A DNA stretch of 64,000 bases from Cucumis sativus (taxonomy: Eukaryota > Streptophyta > Magnoliopsida > Cucurbitales > Cucurbitaceae): contig NC_026655.2 of the NCBI RefSeq assembly GCF_000004075.3, positions 16,229,489 through 16,293,488 on the forward strand. The letters run 5' to 3'. Both the position numbers and the translations under genes were made by a program. How positions within the stretch are numbered: position 1 is the stretch's first letter; the number at the start of each line of letters is the position of its first letter. Positions 1 to 12,200 of the stretch are shown one piece after another. Below the pieces are notes generated by a model. It saw only the letters and a list, made by a program, of their open reading frames with translations. It had not been told where the DNA came from and ran no database searches.

Positions 1-3000
1 CTGTCCATTATAATATAAAGGTGATAGGGGTTTGGTTTTGAAAAAGGAAAATTGATTGGAATTGTGTATGTGTTTTGGGTGGGTGAAAGGTGGTTTGGAG
101 TTGGAGCTTTTGTGGTTGGCTTTGGCTCTATGAATATGACCAAAATTAACTTATAATTGATTGTATTTTTAATTATACTATATATATATAACAATCAACG
201 AAGAACTTCTGCTGGCCAACAACTGCCTGTTTCGATGTTCTTTCAATTAATTATTACATGTGAATGGAATCGATGCTAAATTAAAATCCATTTTCATATT
301 CAAAAACTTACAAATTCAACATATACATGCATGGTTTAATTAATGTCTAATTAACATATACCTCACACCTAAAACATTATCATACTAATGCAAACAAAAC
401 ATACAAATATGATACCCACACGTATACATAGATAATAGATGCACGTCATTTTTATTAAAAATATCTAACATATGTGCACCATAAAAGACATGTTTATGGG
501 TGTATTCATACCATTTTAAAATAATATGTATTGTTATGGATAATTTATTTTAGACTAAAGAATGTAATTATCTACCTAAATTAACAAGGTTGAGGTGAAA
601 AATAGCACTATGGTTCATTTTGGGTCTAGTTGGGTCTAAGGAAAGAGAATATTAGTTGTATGTACTCAACCTTGACCTTGCAAAAAAAAAAAAAAAAACT
701 AATGAGGCATGCCAATCGATCTAAGACCAAAATGGGTGTATGAGAAGGTTCTCCACCTCAGCCAAACATGAAATAGACATGCCCATTAACTCAATGATCA
801 GATGAAGAAGTATTTGAAAGCTACTATAAAACTCTCTCTCTTATATATATTATATCAAATAACTTAGGTCAATCATTCCTATAAACATATCATTATAGCT
901 CTAGAAAAGGTAAGTATATTCACTAACTTGGTACACGCATTCACTCTCTACGTTAAAGCATTGAGTTTACACAAGTGATCAAGCACACATGTCTTCCCAT
1001 TTTGCAAGTCATTCTCTTTCCATATCAAATAATTAAATTTACGGTACATTGTTGATGTATTTCTCCCTCAAAAATTTATTATAGGTCAAAGTATTTGAAA
1101 TATGACTAAGAAACTTCTCGATCTATAATATGTAGCTTTGTAGAATTAGTGTTTAAAATCATCTATGGTATGTCAACAAGTGTGACAAAAGTGTTCAACA
1201 CATATTAGAATTTTTAGGTATTTGATGATACATCTATTACATATACACACTACTAGTCAAACTAAAGTAGTTTCTTTTTAATCAAGTCTACCATAAGAAT
1301 TTAAAAGATTATTAATTAGGTTGACGTGTCAACAAATTTTATGTGGTTTAATTAAAATCAGACCTACCAATTCAAATTGGATACCAATTTTGGGCGAATG
1401 AGTACACAGATTATTCCATCTTCTAGAACTATATACCATATATGTGTGTGTGTGCCTAATCATCTCTCCTCTTTATTAATCTTCTACTACACCAAAAATT
1501 CAAGTTCAGAAGTCAAAACTATACATTTATTTCGTATATAAATTTTGGTTTATTAATCGTGTGAGTTAGGTTAAATTCAATTCATACTATATATGTGGCT
1601 CATTATATAACCTCATTAAAACCATCTCTTTTAGTTATATCCTTCAAAAAACATTTCTTCTTTTATGTTTCTTTACTACAATCAGATATTAAATAGAAAT
1701 TTTTAAACCTTAGACCTCTTTCAAATGTATGTATTTATAAATTTTCATTTTCATTTTTTATTTCTACCTTTCATATTAGAATCATAGTTTATAAACATTA
1801 GAAAATGATAATTAGTGGTGAAGGTTTTCACGTGAAAGTTATATTAGAAAAGAAAAATACTTTAGATGTGCATCATGGACGTTATCTATATTTTCATATG
1901 TCTCGCTAAATTGTTCAATCAAATTTTGTCATCTGTCAAATTTTATCTAATTTTTTTCCTTATTTAATATGAGTGATAGAGAAGAGGTGTTATCCATTTT
2001 GAAATGAGTCATTTTGAAAGACACAAAAGTTTATTTAAATCTTTAATAAATTTATATTTTAATGATATATAATTATTCTTTGATCACTTATAAGCTTTAA
2101 TGATAAGATAGTAAAAACCTAAAAGCTCCATTTCTGAAGAAGAAAGAAAAACATCTAAATGCTTCATCTTACTTACTATAATGAGCTGAAATCAGAAATA
2201 AAAATAGAACGATTAAGAAAAAAGTTAAAGCTCCATCGACTTTGATGTTTGGTGTTTATTATGAGTTAATTTATAGTGATTGAAATCAACAACTCAATTA
2301 TATTGCATCCTTCAAATTGTTAATTAGAAATTGATATAGGAATGAGACATATATATAGTACGATTTTTTTTTTGTTGAACATACATATTTAATATATGTG
2401 TATTGTCTATTAGTTCTATTTCCCATTCATAATTCAAAAGTTCTACAACACTTTTCTAAACAGACTAAAACTCCACAAATTAGAAATGCCAAAATAGGTA
2501 GGAGTTTATATTATTACAAATACCTTAGAAAATATCATATTTGTAAAAGTATGTACAGCAACCTTCAATTATCATTTCTAAAATTATTATTCATTATAAT
2601 TATTCTTATTTTAAAATTTTGTGTAAACAATATATGTTATAATTTTTTTATTAACATACTAATACTCAACAACAAATTTTTAAAATGTATTTTATTATAT
2701 AATAATGTTTTTTTGTTCCAACTATTTATTTAATTTTAATAGGTAACTAATAGGATTGTTCTTATTTAAACCATTTATTCAGTAACCATTAATAATAAAT
2801 ATAACTAAAACAGAAATACATAAAAAAAAAAATGTAATGAAAATATTATTTAATAAATAAACTAGTACAAAAATAGTTACGAATAAAAATTGAATATAAA
2901 ATACTAGTTTTTATATAAAGAATTTATGTAAAAATAATTTATTAAAAAAAGTATAGAGGATAAAACACCTTATATTTTAAAATATTACAATAAATCACAA

Positions 3001-3659
3001 TTTATTTGTGAAAGACTGCGATATATACTATTATATGTATATATTTAGTAGTTCATCATGATCTATTATACATAAGATATAGTATAATAAGATTGTAATT
3101 GGTTATTTTGGAGAGATTGATATTTACTTTTCTTTTATAGGGTCGAGATTTTCTAATTAGTAGTAGCGGTAGGTATAGCAAATAAATTTTGTTGAAGTAG
3201 AGAATGTCTTAATTTTTTTTGTTAGAGATGGAGTGAGGAAATTGAGGCTTCATCAAATCACATTTATGTATGCATTAGTAGAATTGAATATATTACACAT
3301 AGTTTGAGTTTACTTGGTTACTCAATTTCGTTGTGACAATTTAATTAGGACAAGACTACTAACTTTGATGCTCAGTACTATAAAAAATAAACAAATATAG
3401 TATGTGAATTAAATTAAAAAGAGTAATATAATTATTATGAAAACAAATATATTTATTAAAGAAATGAACCTTGAAATGGACATTAAAGACTTTTTGGCGC
3501 AATAATAATAAAAAATATCTTTTGCCCTTTTGCCTTCAAAGTTATTCAAATTTTTTTATTTTGTCCGCACTCTCGTATGTTTTTGCTTTACTACACTTAA
3601 ATGTACACCTGTCTTCTAGAAAAGGATATCACATCCTTTCGACTTTGATGCATAACTTC

Positions 3660-3697
<38 letters not shown>

Positions 3698-3762
3698 GTA
3701 TATATATAACTAAAATCCATATAAACACATTCTATCATATCATATAGTTAAAAAATGTATGA
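1..3762. other. Gene-free AT-rich intergenic DNA
   Basis: No reading frame here looks like a plant protein. The longest one (2398-2733) is low-complexity, rich in Leu, Ile, Phe and Asn as expected from random AT-rich DNA. Poly-A runs (near 680-697) and TA-rich tracts are present. The first 150 bases, read on the minus strand, have a TATA-like stretch near the left edge and a pyrimidine/CA-rich run, so a gene could lie just left of the window on the minus strand; that is only a guess. Confidence 0.6.
3660..3708. repeat. (TA)n microsatellite with TG interruptions
   Basis: An almost uninterrupted TA dinucleotide run, broken twice by a G, lies about 60 bp left of the CACTA element. It is a simple sequence repeat and is likely polymorphic. 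Confidence 0.9.
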
Positions 3763-3765
3763 ACA

Positions 3766-3790
3766 CACTACTACAAAAATAGGCTCTCTT
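3766..3790 (+). repeat. CACTA left terminal inverted repeat
   Basis: 25 bases beginning CACTACTACAAAAATAGG are perfectly matched, in inverse orientation, by 7402-7426. They are preceded by the ACA target duplication at 3763-3765. Confidence 0.95.
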
Positions 3791-3814
3791 CACGTTTGCA
3801 GTTTTCCTTTTTTG

Positions 3815-4235
3815 ACGTTTTTTTCGAAAAACGTCAAGAAAGATTTCATTTTTAATAAAAAAAAATGTCAAGAATTTTTCTAAAACATCATTCTTGACGT
3901 TTAATAAACGTCAAGTAAAATAAATTTTTCCTTGACGTTTTTAAAACATAAAAAAATATCTATTAATTTTTTGACATTCTTAAAACATCAAGAAGCGTAT
4001 GAATTTGACATGTTTGACGTTTCTTAAACGTCAAGAATTTAAAATTTTACTCGACGTTTTAAAAACGTCAAGAAATTTATAAAAAAATCCTTGACGTTTT
4101 CAAAAACGTCAAAAAATTTTAGAAATATTCTTGACGTTTTTAAAAACGTCAAGATTATTGTAAAAATTTCTTGACGTTTTAAAATCGTCAAGAATATTTT
4201 TAAAATTTCTTGACGTTTTTGAAAAACGTCAAGAA
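3815..4235 (+). repeat. Left subterminal palindrome array, 40-bp period
   Basis: Repeated inverted units of the form CTTGACGTTT-n-AAACGTCAAG. Clear units start at about 3894, 4013, 4050, 4090, 4130, 4170 and 4209; the last five are spaced 40, 40, 40 and 39 bp. Each unit can form an 8-11 bp stem with a short AT-rich loop. This is the expected location of subterminal transposase-binding motifs in CACTA elements; binding itself is inferred. Confidence 0.9.
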
Positions 4236-4279
4236 TTTAATCGTAAAACGACGTCGTTTCATTTAAGTGCATTTTCTCT

Positions 4280-4640
4280 TCTGTAAAACCTAATTTTTTG
4301 CGCGTTCAAAGGGAAGCTTCTCCCTTTTTGCATTCGTCGTTCGTCGTTCTCCCCTTTCACCGTTCTCAAGCTTTCACCATTCTCAAGCTTCCACCGTTCA
4401 TTGTTCTCCCTTCATTCATTCACCGTTCAGTTCATCGTTCACCGTTCACCGTACACCATTCGAAACTCGTACAGAAGCGTGAGCCATCGGTCATTCACGA
4501 GATAAATCCTACGGTCCCTGTTCATCGTTCTTGCACGGCTCCCTCTATTCACCTTCTTTGTTCGAAAACGCGTAACACATTCAGACCTGTTCTACCGGAA
4601 AACCTCCATTTGTCTCCAATTTCTGTGTAAAAGGGAAGCT
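4280..4640 (+). other. Leader-like region with CACCGTTC-type repeats inside the CACTA element
   Basis: This segment is noticeably less AT-rich than its surroundings and carries many short variants of TTCACCGTTC/TTCATCGTTC. A 110-codon frame (4298-4630) runs through it, but the product is His/Ser/Pro-rich with no recognisable domain, and the frame is probably a by-product of the repeat composition. Its position between the subterminal array and the transposase remnant suggests a promoter/5' leader of the element or a captured host segment. Confidence 0.5.
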
Positions 4641-5353
4641 CCTGTTATTGCTTACACTGAGAAGGTATTGAATTTTAATTTCCGGCTCTAACATTTTTCC
4701 TAATCTACTTCTTTCTTCTTCTTTTCAATTTTACTTACTTGTAATCAAAATTATCACTTGTTTTTTTGTAGAATCAATTACTTCTTTCTTCTGTGTTTCT
4801 TTTGCTTTCAATTTGATTATCACTTGTTTTTCTATCTTACCTGTTGAAGGAAATTGAAGTCTGGTGCGTTACCCTTATGTACATTCTTTAGATGTTAACG
4901 AATATTGGTTTAGTAACTGTTTATTTATAATGCAAATTGCTCTAATATTCAATTAATGGTACTGGAGGAAATCCTGATGGAAGCATCCCGGCATAGTTGG
5001 TTTAATAACTGTTTATTTATAATGCAAGTTTGAGCCTTCAATGTATGGAGAGGAACCTCCTTGCCTATCTTCTGAGCTAATAGGATCAGTCTTTATCTTT
5101 GAAAATGATACCACATTAGAAACGACATTTGGACCTGTTGCGTTAATTACTCCAAGCATGAAACTTGTACTTGTACTTTTCTGATTTCTGATTTTCTGAG
5201 TCATTCTTTGTATGAGCTTGACATTATTTTGCGTTTCCAATTGTTTGACAGTGATCAATTGTTGTAGTTTGTTGAAGATTAGGTGTTTTTAAGTTTGTCC
5301 TTCCACTTTAATTATCAATAGTGACAATAACTTTATTTCTCATTAGATTTACA

Positions 5354-6603
5354 ATGATGGATAAATCTTGGATGCACAAGAGTAGATTGTCTAAAGATTA
5401 TGAGTTGGGTGTGGAAAACTTCATCAAATTTGGATTTTCTAATACAACTAGCTCCTATATTTGTTGTCCTTGTTTGAAATGTGGGAATTGTGAATAGTAG
5501 AAAGGGTGTTAGAGATCACTTGTATGTTAATGGTATTGATGAAAGTTATAAATTTTGGTTTTGGCATGGGGAAGAACTTCCTAACTCATCCTTCTATGAT
5601 GAATCTTCAAAGTTTGACAACCATACATGTGAAGATCAGGATGTTGGAAGTGTAAAAGAAATGATTGAAGTTGCTCATGAGGAGTATTCAAAAGACCCAA
5701 CTGGATTTTAGAAGTTGCTTATTGATGCTGAAAAACCATTGTACGAAGGATGCAAAAAGTACACAAAGTTGTCTACTCTAGTCAAATTGTATAATTTAAA
5801 AGTTAGGTATGGATGGAGTGATACTAGTTTTTCAGAATTACTTGAAACTTTGAAGGAAATTTTGCGGACTACCAATGAGCTCCCGAATTCATTGTATGAA
5901 GCAAAGACAACATTAGGTGCATTAGGAATGGAATACAAAAAGATTCATGCATGCCCGAATAATTGTTGTCTCTATAGAAAAGAATTTGCTAATGCAATTG
6001 AATGTCCTGAATGTGGTTAATCAAGGTGGAAAAATGTCAAGGATACAAATGAAAGGAGAAAGCAAATTCCTCTAAAGTGATATGGTACTTTCCAATCATT
6101 CCACGATTTAAAAGACTATTCAGAAGCATTGAATGTGCTGAAAACTTGACTTGGCATTCTACTGAAAGAATTAATATTGGTAAGTTACGACATCCAGCAG
6201 ACTCTCCAGCATGGAAGTTGGTAGACATGAAATGGCCATACTTCGGTTCTGAACCCAGAAATCTTCGTTTAGTAGTGTCAGCCGATGGAGTAAATCCTCA
6301 TGGTGACATGAGTTCTAAATACAGTTGTTGGCCGGTAGTGATGGTTATTTACAATCTTCCACCATGGTTGTGTATGAAAAGAAAGTACATGATGCTATCA
6401 ATGCTAATTTCAAGACCAAAACAACCAGGGGATGACATAGGCATATACTTAGCACCACTAATTGAAGATTTAAAACTTTTATGGAAAAGTGGTGTTGAAT
6501 GTTATGATGTTTAATTGAAGATTGATACACGAAGATCATACTCACAGGCAGAACTAGACGAGGTGCGAGTTGAGTTAGCTGACTTTTTGGGTTCTTACAT
6601 ATG
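5354..6603 (+). pseudogene. CACTA transposase (TNP2-type) remnant, frameshifted and truncated
   Basis: Starts at the ATG at 5354 with a transposase-associated domain: DKSWM, then a Cys motif ending CCPCLKCGNCE. That frame stops at a TAG near 5490 and the homologous text continues in another frame (RDHLYVNGIDESYKFW, HGEEL). There is an in-frame TAG at 5709-5711, after which the text resumes (LLIDAEKPLYEGCKKYTKLS, later YKKIHACPNNCCLYRKEFAN and CPECG). A TAA follows near 6018 and a frame change near 6077, then the Transposase_21 (tnp2) core: WYFPIIPRFKRLFRSIECAE, SADGVNPHGDMSSKYSCWPV, MVIYNLPPWLCMKRKYMMLS and PGDDI. The frame closes at 6512 after VECYDV, and only a short tail-like frame follows. 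The C-terminal half normally found in TNP2 proteins is missing. Confidence 0.92.
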
Positions 6604-6726
6604 ACTATGACCAATATTTTGTGATATTGAAGTAGGAAATTTTTTGTTGTGCCACTTCTTTATGACCTTAAACTTTATGTATAGAAACTTTAGCCGATAA
6701 TTCTTTTGAATTGTTCATATGGAGGA

Positions 6727-6742
6727 GGGGGGGGGGGGGGGG
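6727..6742 (+). repeat. Poly-G run of 16
   Basis: Sixteen consecutive G residues within the CACTA element, downstream of the transposase remnant. Such a run is rare in this AT-rich DNA and its length is prone to slippage and sequencing error. Confidence 0.9.
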
Positions 6743-7049
6743 TTCATTCGTATATACTTTTGATTATTGTTATAGCTAGCATGTTTTGTGACTTTGTAAG
6801 TTGATTTGAATTCATGCCAATGTAATGTCATATGAAATCTAATGTAAAGCCTATTTCATTATGTATATGTAAAGTCTTGGAATTGAATATATATGGTGAA
6901 TGGTTTTATTTATATATTTTTTAGATTTGAAACTATATTTGATGAATATCAAATATCTATGAAACTGTTGCTGGACAATTACAGGACAATCATCTTTCCA
7001 TTACAGCATAATTCAATTACAAATTCTTTTTTTAAAAAAAATTAAAAAA

Positions 7050-7400
7050 TACTTGACGATTTTAAAATGTCATGAACAATTGCAAGCTTGACAGTTTTAA
7101 ACTATCATGAACAATTGCATTTTTGACGGTTGACAAATGTCAAGAACAATTACATTCTTGACAGTTTTAAAATGTCATGAATATTAAAATTCTTGACGGG
7201 TTTAAAATGTCATAAATCAGTTCATCCTTGACGGTTTTAAAATGTCATAAACAATACCAGTCTTGGCGGTTCTAAAACGTCATGAACATAAGTATACTTG
7301 ACGTTTATAAAACGTCAACGTTCACTATTCTTGACGTTTAATCAACCGTCAAGAACTTTGCCTTTCTTGACGCTGGCTTCAACGACGTTTTTAAAACCGT
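7050..7400 (+). repeat. Right subterminal palindrome array, 33-36 bp period, diverged
   Basis: About ten units starting near 7055, 7090, 7122, 7156, 7190, 7226, 7262, 7297, 7330 and 7364. Most read CTTGACGGTTTTAAAATGTCAT, a decayed version of the perfect palindromes in the left array. Units nearest the right terminus (7297 and 7330) are the best preserved. Spacing is about 33-36 bp, against 40 bp on the left. Confidence 0.88.
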
Positions 7401-7401
7401 C

Positions 7402-7426
7402 AAGAGAGCCTATTTTTGTAGTAGTG
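7402..7426 (-). repeat. CACTA right terminal inverted repeat
   Basis: Reverse complement of 3766-3790, ending in GTAGTG and followed by the ACA target duplication copy at 7427-7429. Confidence 0.95.
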
Positions 7427-10400
7427 ACATTTTTTACATCACTATAAAATTTATAGACGACATAATATCCTTCCATGTTGAAACTATAATTGTTTTAAAA
7501 TGTATAGATAGAAACTTCTTTTGTTATTCTCTCCTCAACCGTTTCATTTTCAAGATGTCATATGAACAAATAGGTATGGGTGAAGGATTAAGAAATTTCT
7601 ACTTTATTTTATTTTGATATAATAATTTAAAATAAGTATTTTAGATTTTTTATATCTTCCTATTTTGTGCTTCATTTTTAAATAAATATCAACTATGTTA
7701 TAAATTTTGATTGTTTGTACTTTTTTATTTCTTATTTATGTGGGTTATTTTAATGTGCTATTATTTTTTACATATCCTTTCTTTTAATAAGAAAATTAAT
7801 GAGAATGGAAAGAGGATTGTTGGGTAGCAAAGAAAGGGAAATTAAGAAAAGAAATGTGTAGAATGCATACCAAGTTTTATTATTTATTTTTGTGTCTTTT
7901 TTTCAAGTTTAGGAAACCTCTTGGATAAATTAATTAATTGTGAACTCATCCAAAATTTGTTTAATGGACTATATGATATATATTCTTCTTTTTTTCTTTC
8001 TTCAAGAATGACCCAAATGATTACCCATGATCAAATATAGTTATCCAATTTTGTCTATTTATCGTATCAATTGTATTTTACAAATTTCATTTCAATTACA
8101 TCACACATACCTTTTGATTTTAGGAAAATTGCACCTAATAATATAAATTAAAAAATAAATATAATCCATAAGAAAGGAAACAATCTTTGTAAAAACATGT
8201 TTTTACTATGGTAAATTTTTTAATATGTCAATTTTGTCCTTTGGTTTTCTTCCTCTCATGCGATCAATGGTGACTTCTATCAATAACATTATACCTAATG
8301 TGTCGATATGTTTTTCATGAATTTATCATTGATAACTTGAACTTTGAATTTCTATATGATATAAATGTTGATAGCATATGATCTGAAATCAATAATTTAT
8401 TTCAACAAAAGTTGAAATTATATGAATTTCATTTATACTTATAACGATAGAAGCTATCATATCGATAATATATATGTGTTATTTGTGATTCAACGTTATT
8501 GTCCATAACATGCTAATTTGATCCCTTTTCTTACTCCATTTACGCTAAAACCAAACAATCATAATCACTTTATAGTAGCCCTACTTTGATATCATTGGTA
8601 TATAAGAGATATTATTTATAGATGCTATCAGTGACATTCATTTGTTGTTATTACTGATAGATATTATAAATGACAAAAAAAAATAGTATATATCATTGAT
8701 AGTAGTTATCAAAAGTAGGAAGAACGTCGTTTTATATTTACGTTTTTTTTTTATATAGAAATTATGCCCATGTTCTTTGTTTTCCCCACTAGGCTACACC
8801 TCCACTATTTCACTTATGAAAAGGATGCTTCGCTACTTTGATTAATATATCATTAAAGTGTGTGTGTGTGTATATATGTTCCAATGAATTTTCTTCAATT
8901 TACCAATTCTTTTAGGCAAATGTTTAATTTACCATTACACATAACAATATGCTATATCTTTTTTACAATAAATTTTATTTAGTTTCTCTTACAAAAATTA
9001 TTTTTAAAAAAGTATATCGATTTGGAGAGATTTTGTTGATTCTGGAGTGTTGGCATTTTCTCTCACAAGAAGATTGATGTTATTTTAATTTTTTTTCATT
9101 GAAAAGTTTTCTTAGTATCCTTGACTAAAATCTTTAAATTTTTTTACAATAAACTCTATCAATAAATAGGTGTTTTCACTCTCTTACAAAATTATTGAAG
9201 AAGAAGAGGACTCTAAATAAAAATGAAGATAGAGAGATTAATGAAATAATTGGAAACTTCAAGAGGAGTTTGATATCTTCAAAGGATTCAAATATAGAAG
9301 TTTCAGAAGCTTCATATCTTGTAATAACAACTATTATTAAGAGTACCTATCTAAAGGAAGTGTCGTATCAATATTTAGATTAATATAGTGCTATTTTGTA
9401 TTTTTACAATATTGTACTCATTTGAATCTTAATAAATAAATCGGTGATATTCACCAAAATGGGTTATTAAAATTATAGTGTCCAATTTTCTCGCTAACAA
9501 CTTATTCATTCATTAAACTAACAACTTCTAAGTAAAATAATGTATTTTTTACTTTTTGATAGTACATGTATTATATTATTTAATCATGACATATCTTTAT
9601 TGCTACAACACTTAATTATATATTTAATGTAATTAATTACATTTTAATTAGCACTTTCATTGTGATACGTACTACAAAAATTTAATAGTCGATCTTTTCT
9701 CTCAACTTAAAAAATATGATTTTTGAAGGGCGAGTCGTTTTTGGAGAGATTTTAACTTCATTTTTTTAGAGTAATATTGGAGAATTATTTTTTTTTTTTA
9801 ACAAATAAAGGAAAGTAAACAATTTTGGTTTTGGAAGAGGAGAATGAAAGAGAGATGATGAATTATTTGCTGTTGTTATATTTAATAAGATTGTAAAGTC
9901 TTATGATATAGAGAGGAAATTATATTCATTAAGAAAAGTAATTTGAATGTTTAAGAATAAATTATAATAACGTGTGTTGTAATTAAAAGGGATGGGGAAT
10001 GTTGGGAAGGAAAGGAAAGGAAGGAGATGTGTAGAGTGAATATTGGGTGGGGTGAGTTAGGGAAAATGGAAAAGTATTGATGGGGGGTTAGGTGGCGCAA
10101 GTGGGTTGGTGAGTACCTCCGTACCTCACGAGCCACATACCTAACCGTAACGACCGAATAACTATTTCTCTCCTAACAAATATGAACCCTTTCACCGCAA
10201 TATTCCCCATCCTAATCACCACACTCTCTCTATATTTGGTAACCGCAACTATGTTGTGATCTTTTTCATTTTTGTTTCTTTTACTTCTAACTCTTTTTCA
10301 AAAAATTCTAGTTAATTGAAAATAAAAAAATAAATCAATATCTTATGTTGATGCCAACAAATGTATCAACTCAGATAGTATGAAAAAAAAAAAAAAAAAC

Positions 10401-11584
10401 TAGTTAATAGGTCAACAAGACAAAAGAAATTGATCACAATGTTCAAGTTAATCTTAAGTTTGTGAGTAATATGATTGTAGAATTAATGTAAGATTTTAGG
10501 TGAATGTATATCTTCGTCCAACAACTTTGGTATAGTAATGTGTACTTCTTTATGGTTACATTTTGGAACTATTAAGAGTTCATACTTATTGGATGGTTAC
10601 AGTGTTGCACTTGATGTTGTAACCAATGCTTAAGTGTATCACCACTCAATTTCTCAATGGTTTCTTAATAGACTGTTCAGTGAGAATTTGGACACTTTCA
10701 AACTCAACCAACCTAATGTCTTCCGCATAAGCTATTGAGATTATTTTTGGGTCAAATAGATGTATTTGATGAGTTTCTTCAAGTCTTTTTGTGTGACCCT
10801 AAGTCTTTTTTGGGTCCTCCATAGTCCCTCGTATAGCTCATAAGTCCTTTAGAGGTCCTGCAGAGATCTTCTATGGGTCATTTAGGTTCTTTATGTGACT
10901 TTAAGTCTGTCATAGGTCACTCTAAAAAAGGAGTTTAAATATCAACTCGACTTAATTTGAGTTCAAAACATATGTGGATAAGATCAACTCGATATTAGAT
11001 TTATCTGAATATATATCAAAACATAAACAAAAAAGTCATTATAATAAATGATAAATTGTGTATGAGGGAAGATGCGAGAATGGATTGCTAAGAAAATGGG
11101 AAAGGAAAAACTCGATTTAGTTCGATTGGTTTTCATTAATTTCAATGAAAACTGACCCAAATCAAACTAGACCAAACTTATTCAATTTGGTTCGATCCAC
11201 CGTTGAATCAGACAATCTAAGGTCTTCTTGTGGCTTTCGATCCTTACGAGTATTACTAAACTTCCATAAAGCTCTTTGACCCTCCACTAGACTCCTTCAT
11301 TTGTCCTTTGAACAACCTCTCATTTTTCTTATAGTTTATATTTTTCTCACATACTATTATATATTTTATCCACACGTATCCAAAATTAAGAGAATTTAGG
11401 ATTAAGGGCTTGAGAATTTATGAAAAAGGCAAGGTGAGTATTGTGATTTTTTAAGGAACAATGATGTTTTAAAAATAAATAACAAAATATATCATGAATT
11501 CACTCTTGATCTAAATAGTTTATAAAATATATCAAAATTATTTTATTAATAATGTACATGGATGGAAATAGAGACTTCAAAGTA

Positions 11585-11835
11585 TTAGCATATATAACAA
11601 TATTTTTAAAAAAATTACAAATATAACAATATTTGAACTTAAAACTTCTATAGTATAACAAATATTAGTATATATAATAGATCATCATATTACAAATATT
11701 AATTTATCACTGATAGACCATACAAATATATCTATTGCTGATAAAATTTGTTATATTTGTCATTTAAAAAGATATATTACTATATACTTAGTTATTATCA
11801 CTAAAATTGCTATAAGTACTTATAGAAGTGTCTAT
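11585..11835. repeat. Dispersed AT-rich repeat with TATAGCA and ATCACTGATAGACC motifs
   Basis: Contains ACAAATATAACAATATTT, ATCACTGATAGACC and TTGTTATATTTG, with a closing TTGCTATAAGT. The same motif set recurs at about 16835-17035, 27395-27500, 31460-31620, 52925-53150 and 54165-54345. It has no coding content and is probably an old MITE-like family common in this genome. Confidence 0.6.
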
Positions 11836-12117
11836 ATAATAGGATTTTATCTCCATATAATTAAAATTTTATAGATATTTTGGTTTATTTTGCTAGATTT
11901 TATTAATTTTTGGTTCGTAATGTTCTACCTGAAAAGCCAACATGTTCAAGTACAACATGAATTTAGCTCAATTGACACATGTATGTATATGTGAATATTC
12001 TATTTTTTTTAAAAAAATGGAGAAGTGGAGAAAAAAAAATAGATCTTCTATATTTGGTACACAATCTTGAACAAAATAACAATTTGAAAAAAAATAAAAG
12101 AAAAATTGAAGAAGTAG

Positions 12118-12200
12118 CCAACATTAGCTCAGTTGATACATGTATAATCGTGTTGATGAGAGGTCGTAGGTTGAAATCCCCCGTATTTTTTAAAAATGAA
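12118..12200 (+). repeat. SINE-like element head with pol III A and B boxes
   Basis: 12125-12136 reads TAGCTCAGTTGA, a good tRNA-type A box. 12169-12180 reads GGTTGAAATCCC, a slightly decayed B box, at tRNA-like spacing. The sequence does not fold into a full tRNA cloverleaf with a proper acceptor stem, so a tRNA-derived SINE or tRNA relic is more likely than a functional tRNA gene. A related truncated A-box (TTTAGCTCAATTGACACATG) sits about 160 bp upstream at 11963-11982. Confidence 0.45.

Larger units (their letters stand above)
3766..7426 (+). mobile_element. CACTA (En/Spm) DNA transposon, complete ends, defective
   Basis: The left end reads CACTACTACAAAAATAGGCT and continues CTCTT. The right end is its exact reverse complement over 25 bp (7402-7426), apart from looser matches further in. 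The trinucleotide ACA flanks both ends (3763-3765 and 7427-7429), matching the 3-bp target duplication of the CACTA superfamily. Subterminal zones (about 3815-4235 and 7050-7400) are filled with CTTGACG...CGTCAAG palindromes, the usual place for transposase (TNPA-type) binding sites. Inside is a broken TNP2-type transposase (5354-6600). At 3.66 kb it is far shorter than autonomous relatives and cannot encode a working enzyme, but its ends look intact enough for mobilisation in trans. The intact TIRs and TSD indicate a fairly recent insertion of an already degraded copy. Confidence 0.95.

Noticed and set aside
2398..2733. 111-codon frame
   Set aside because: Leu/Ile/Phe/Asn-rich with no recognisable motif, expected by chance in very AT-rich DNA.
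9195..9383. 62-codon charged frame (KKKRTLNKNEDREINEIIGN)
   Set aside because: The charged composition looks protein-like, but there is no ATG at its head, no leader or splice context and no family I recognise.
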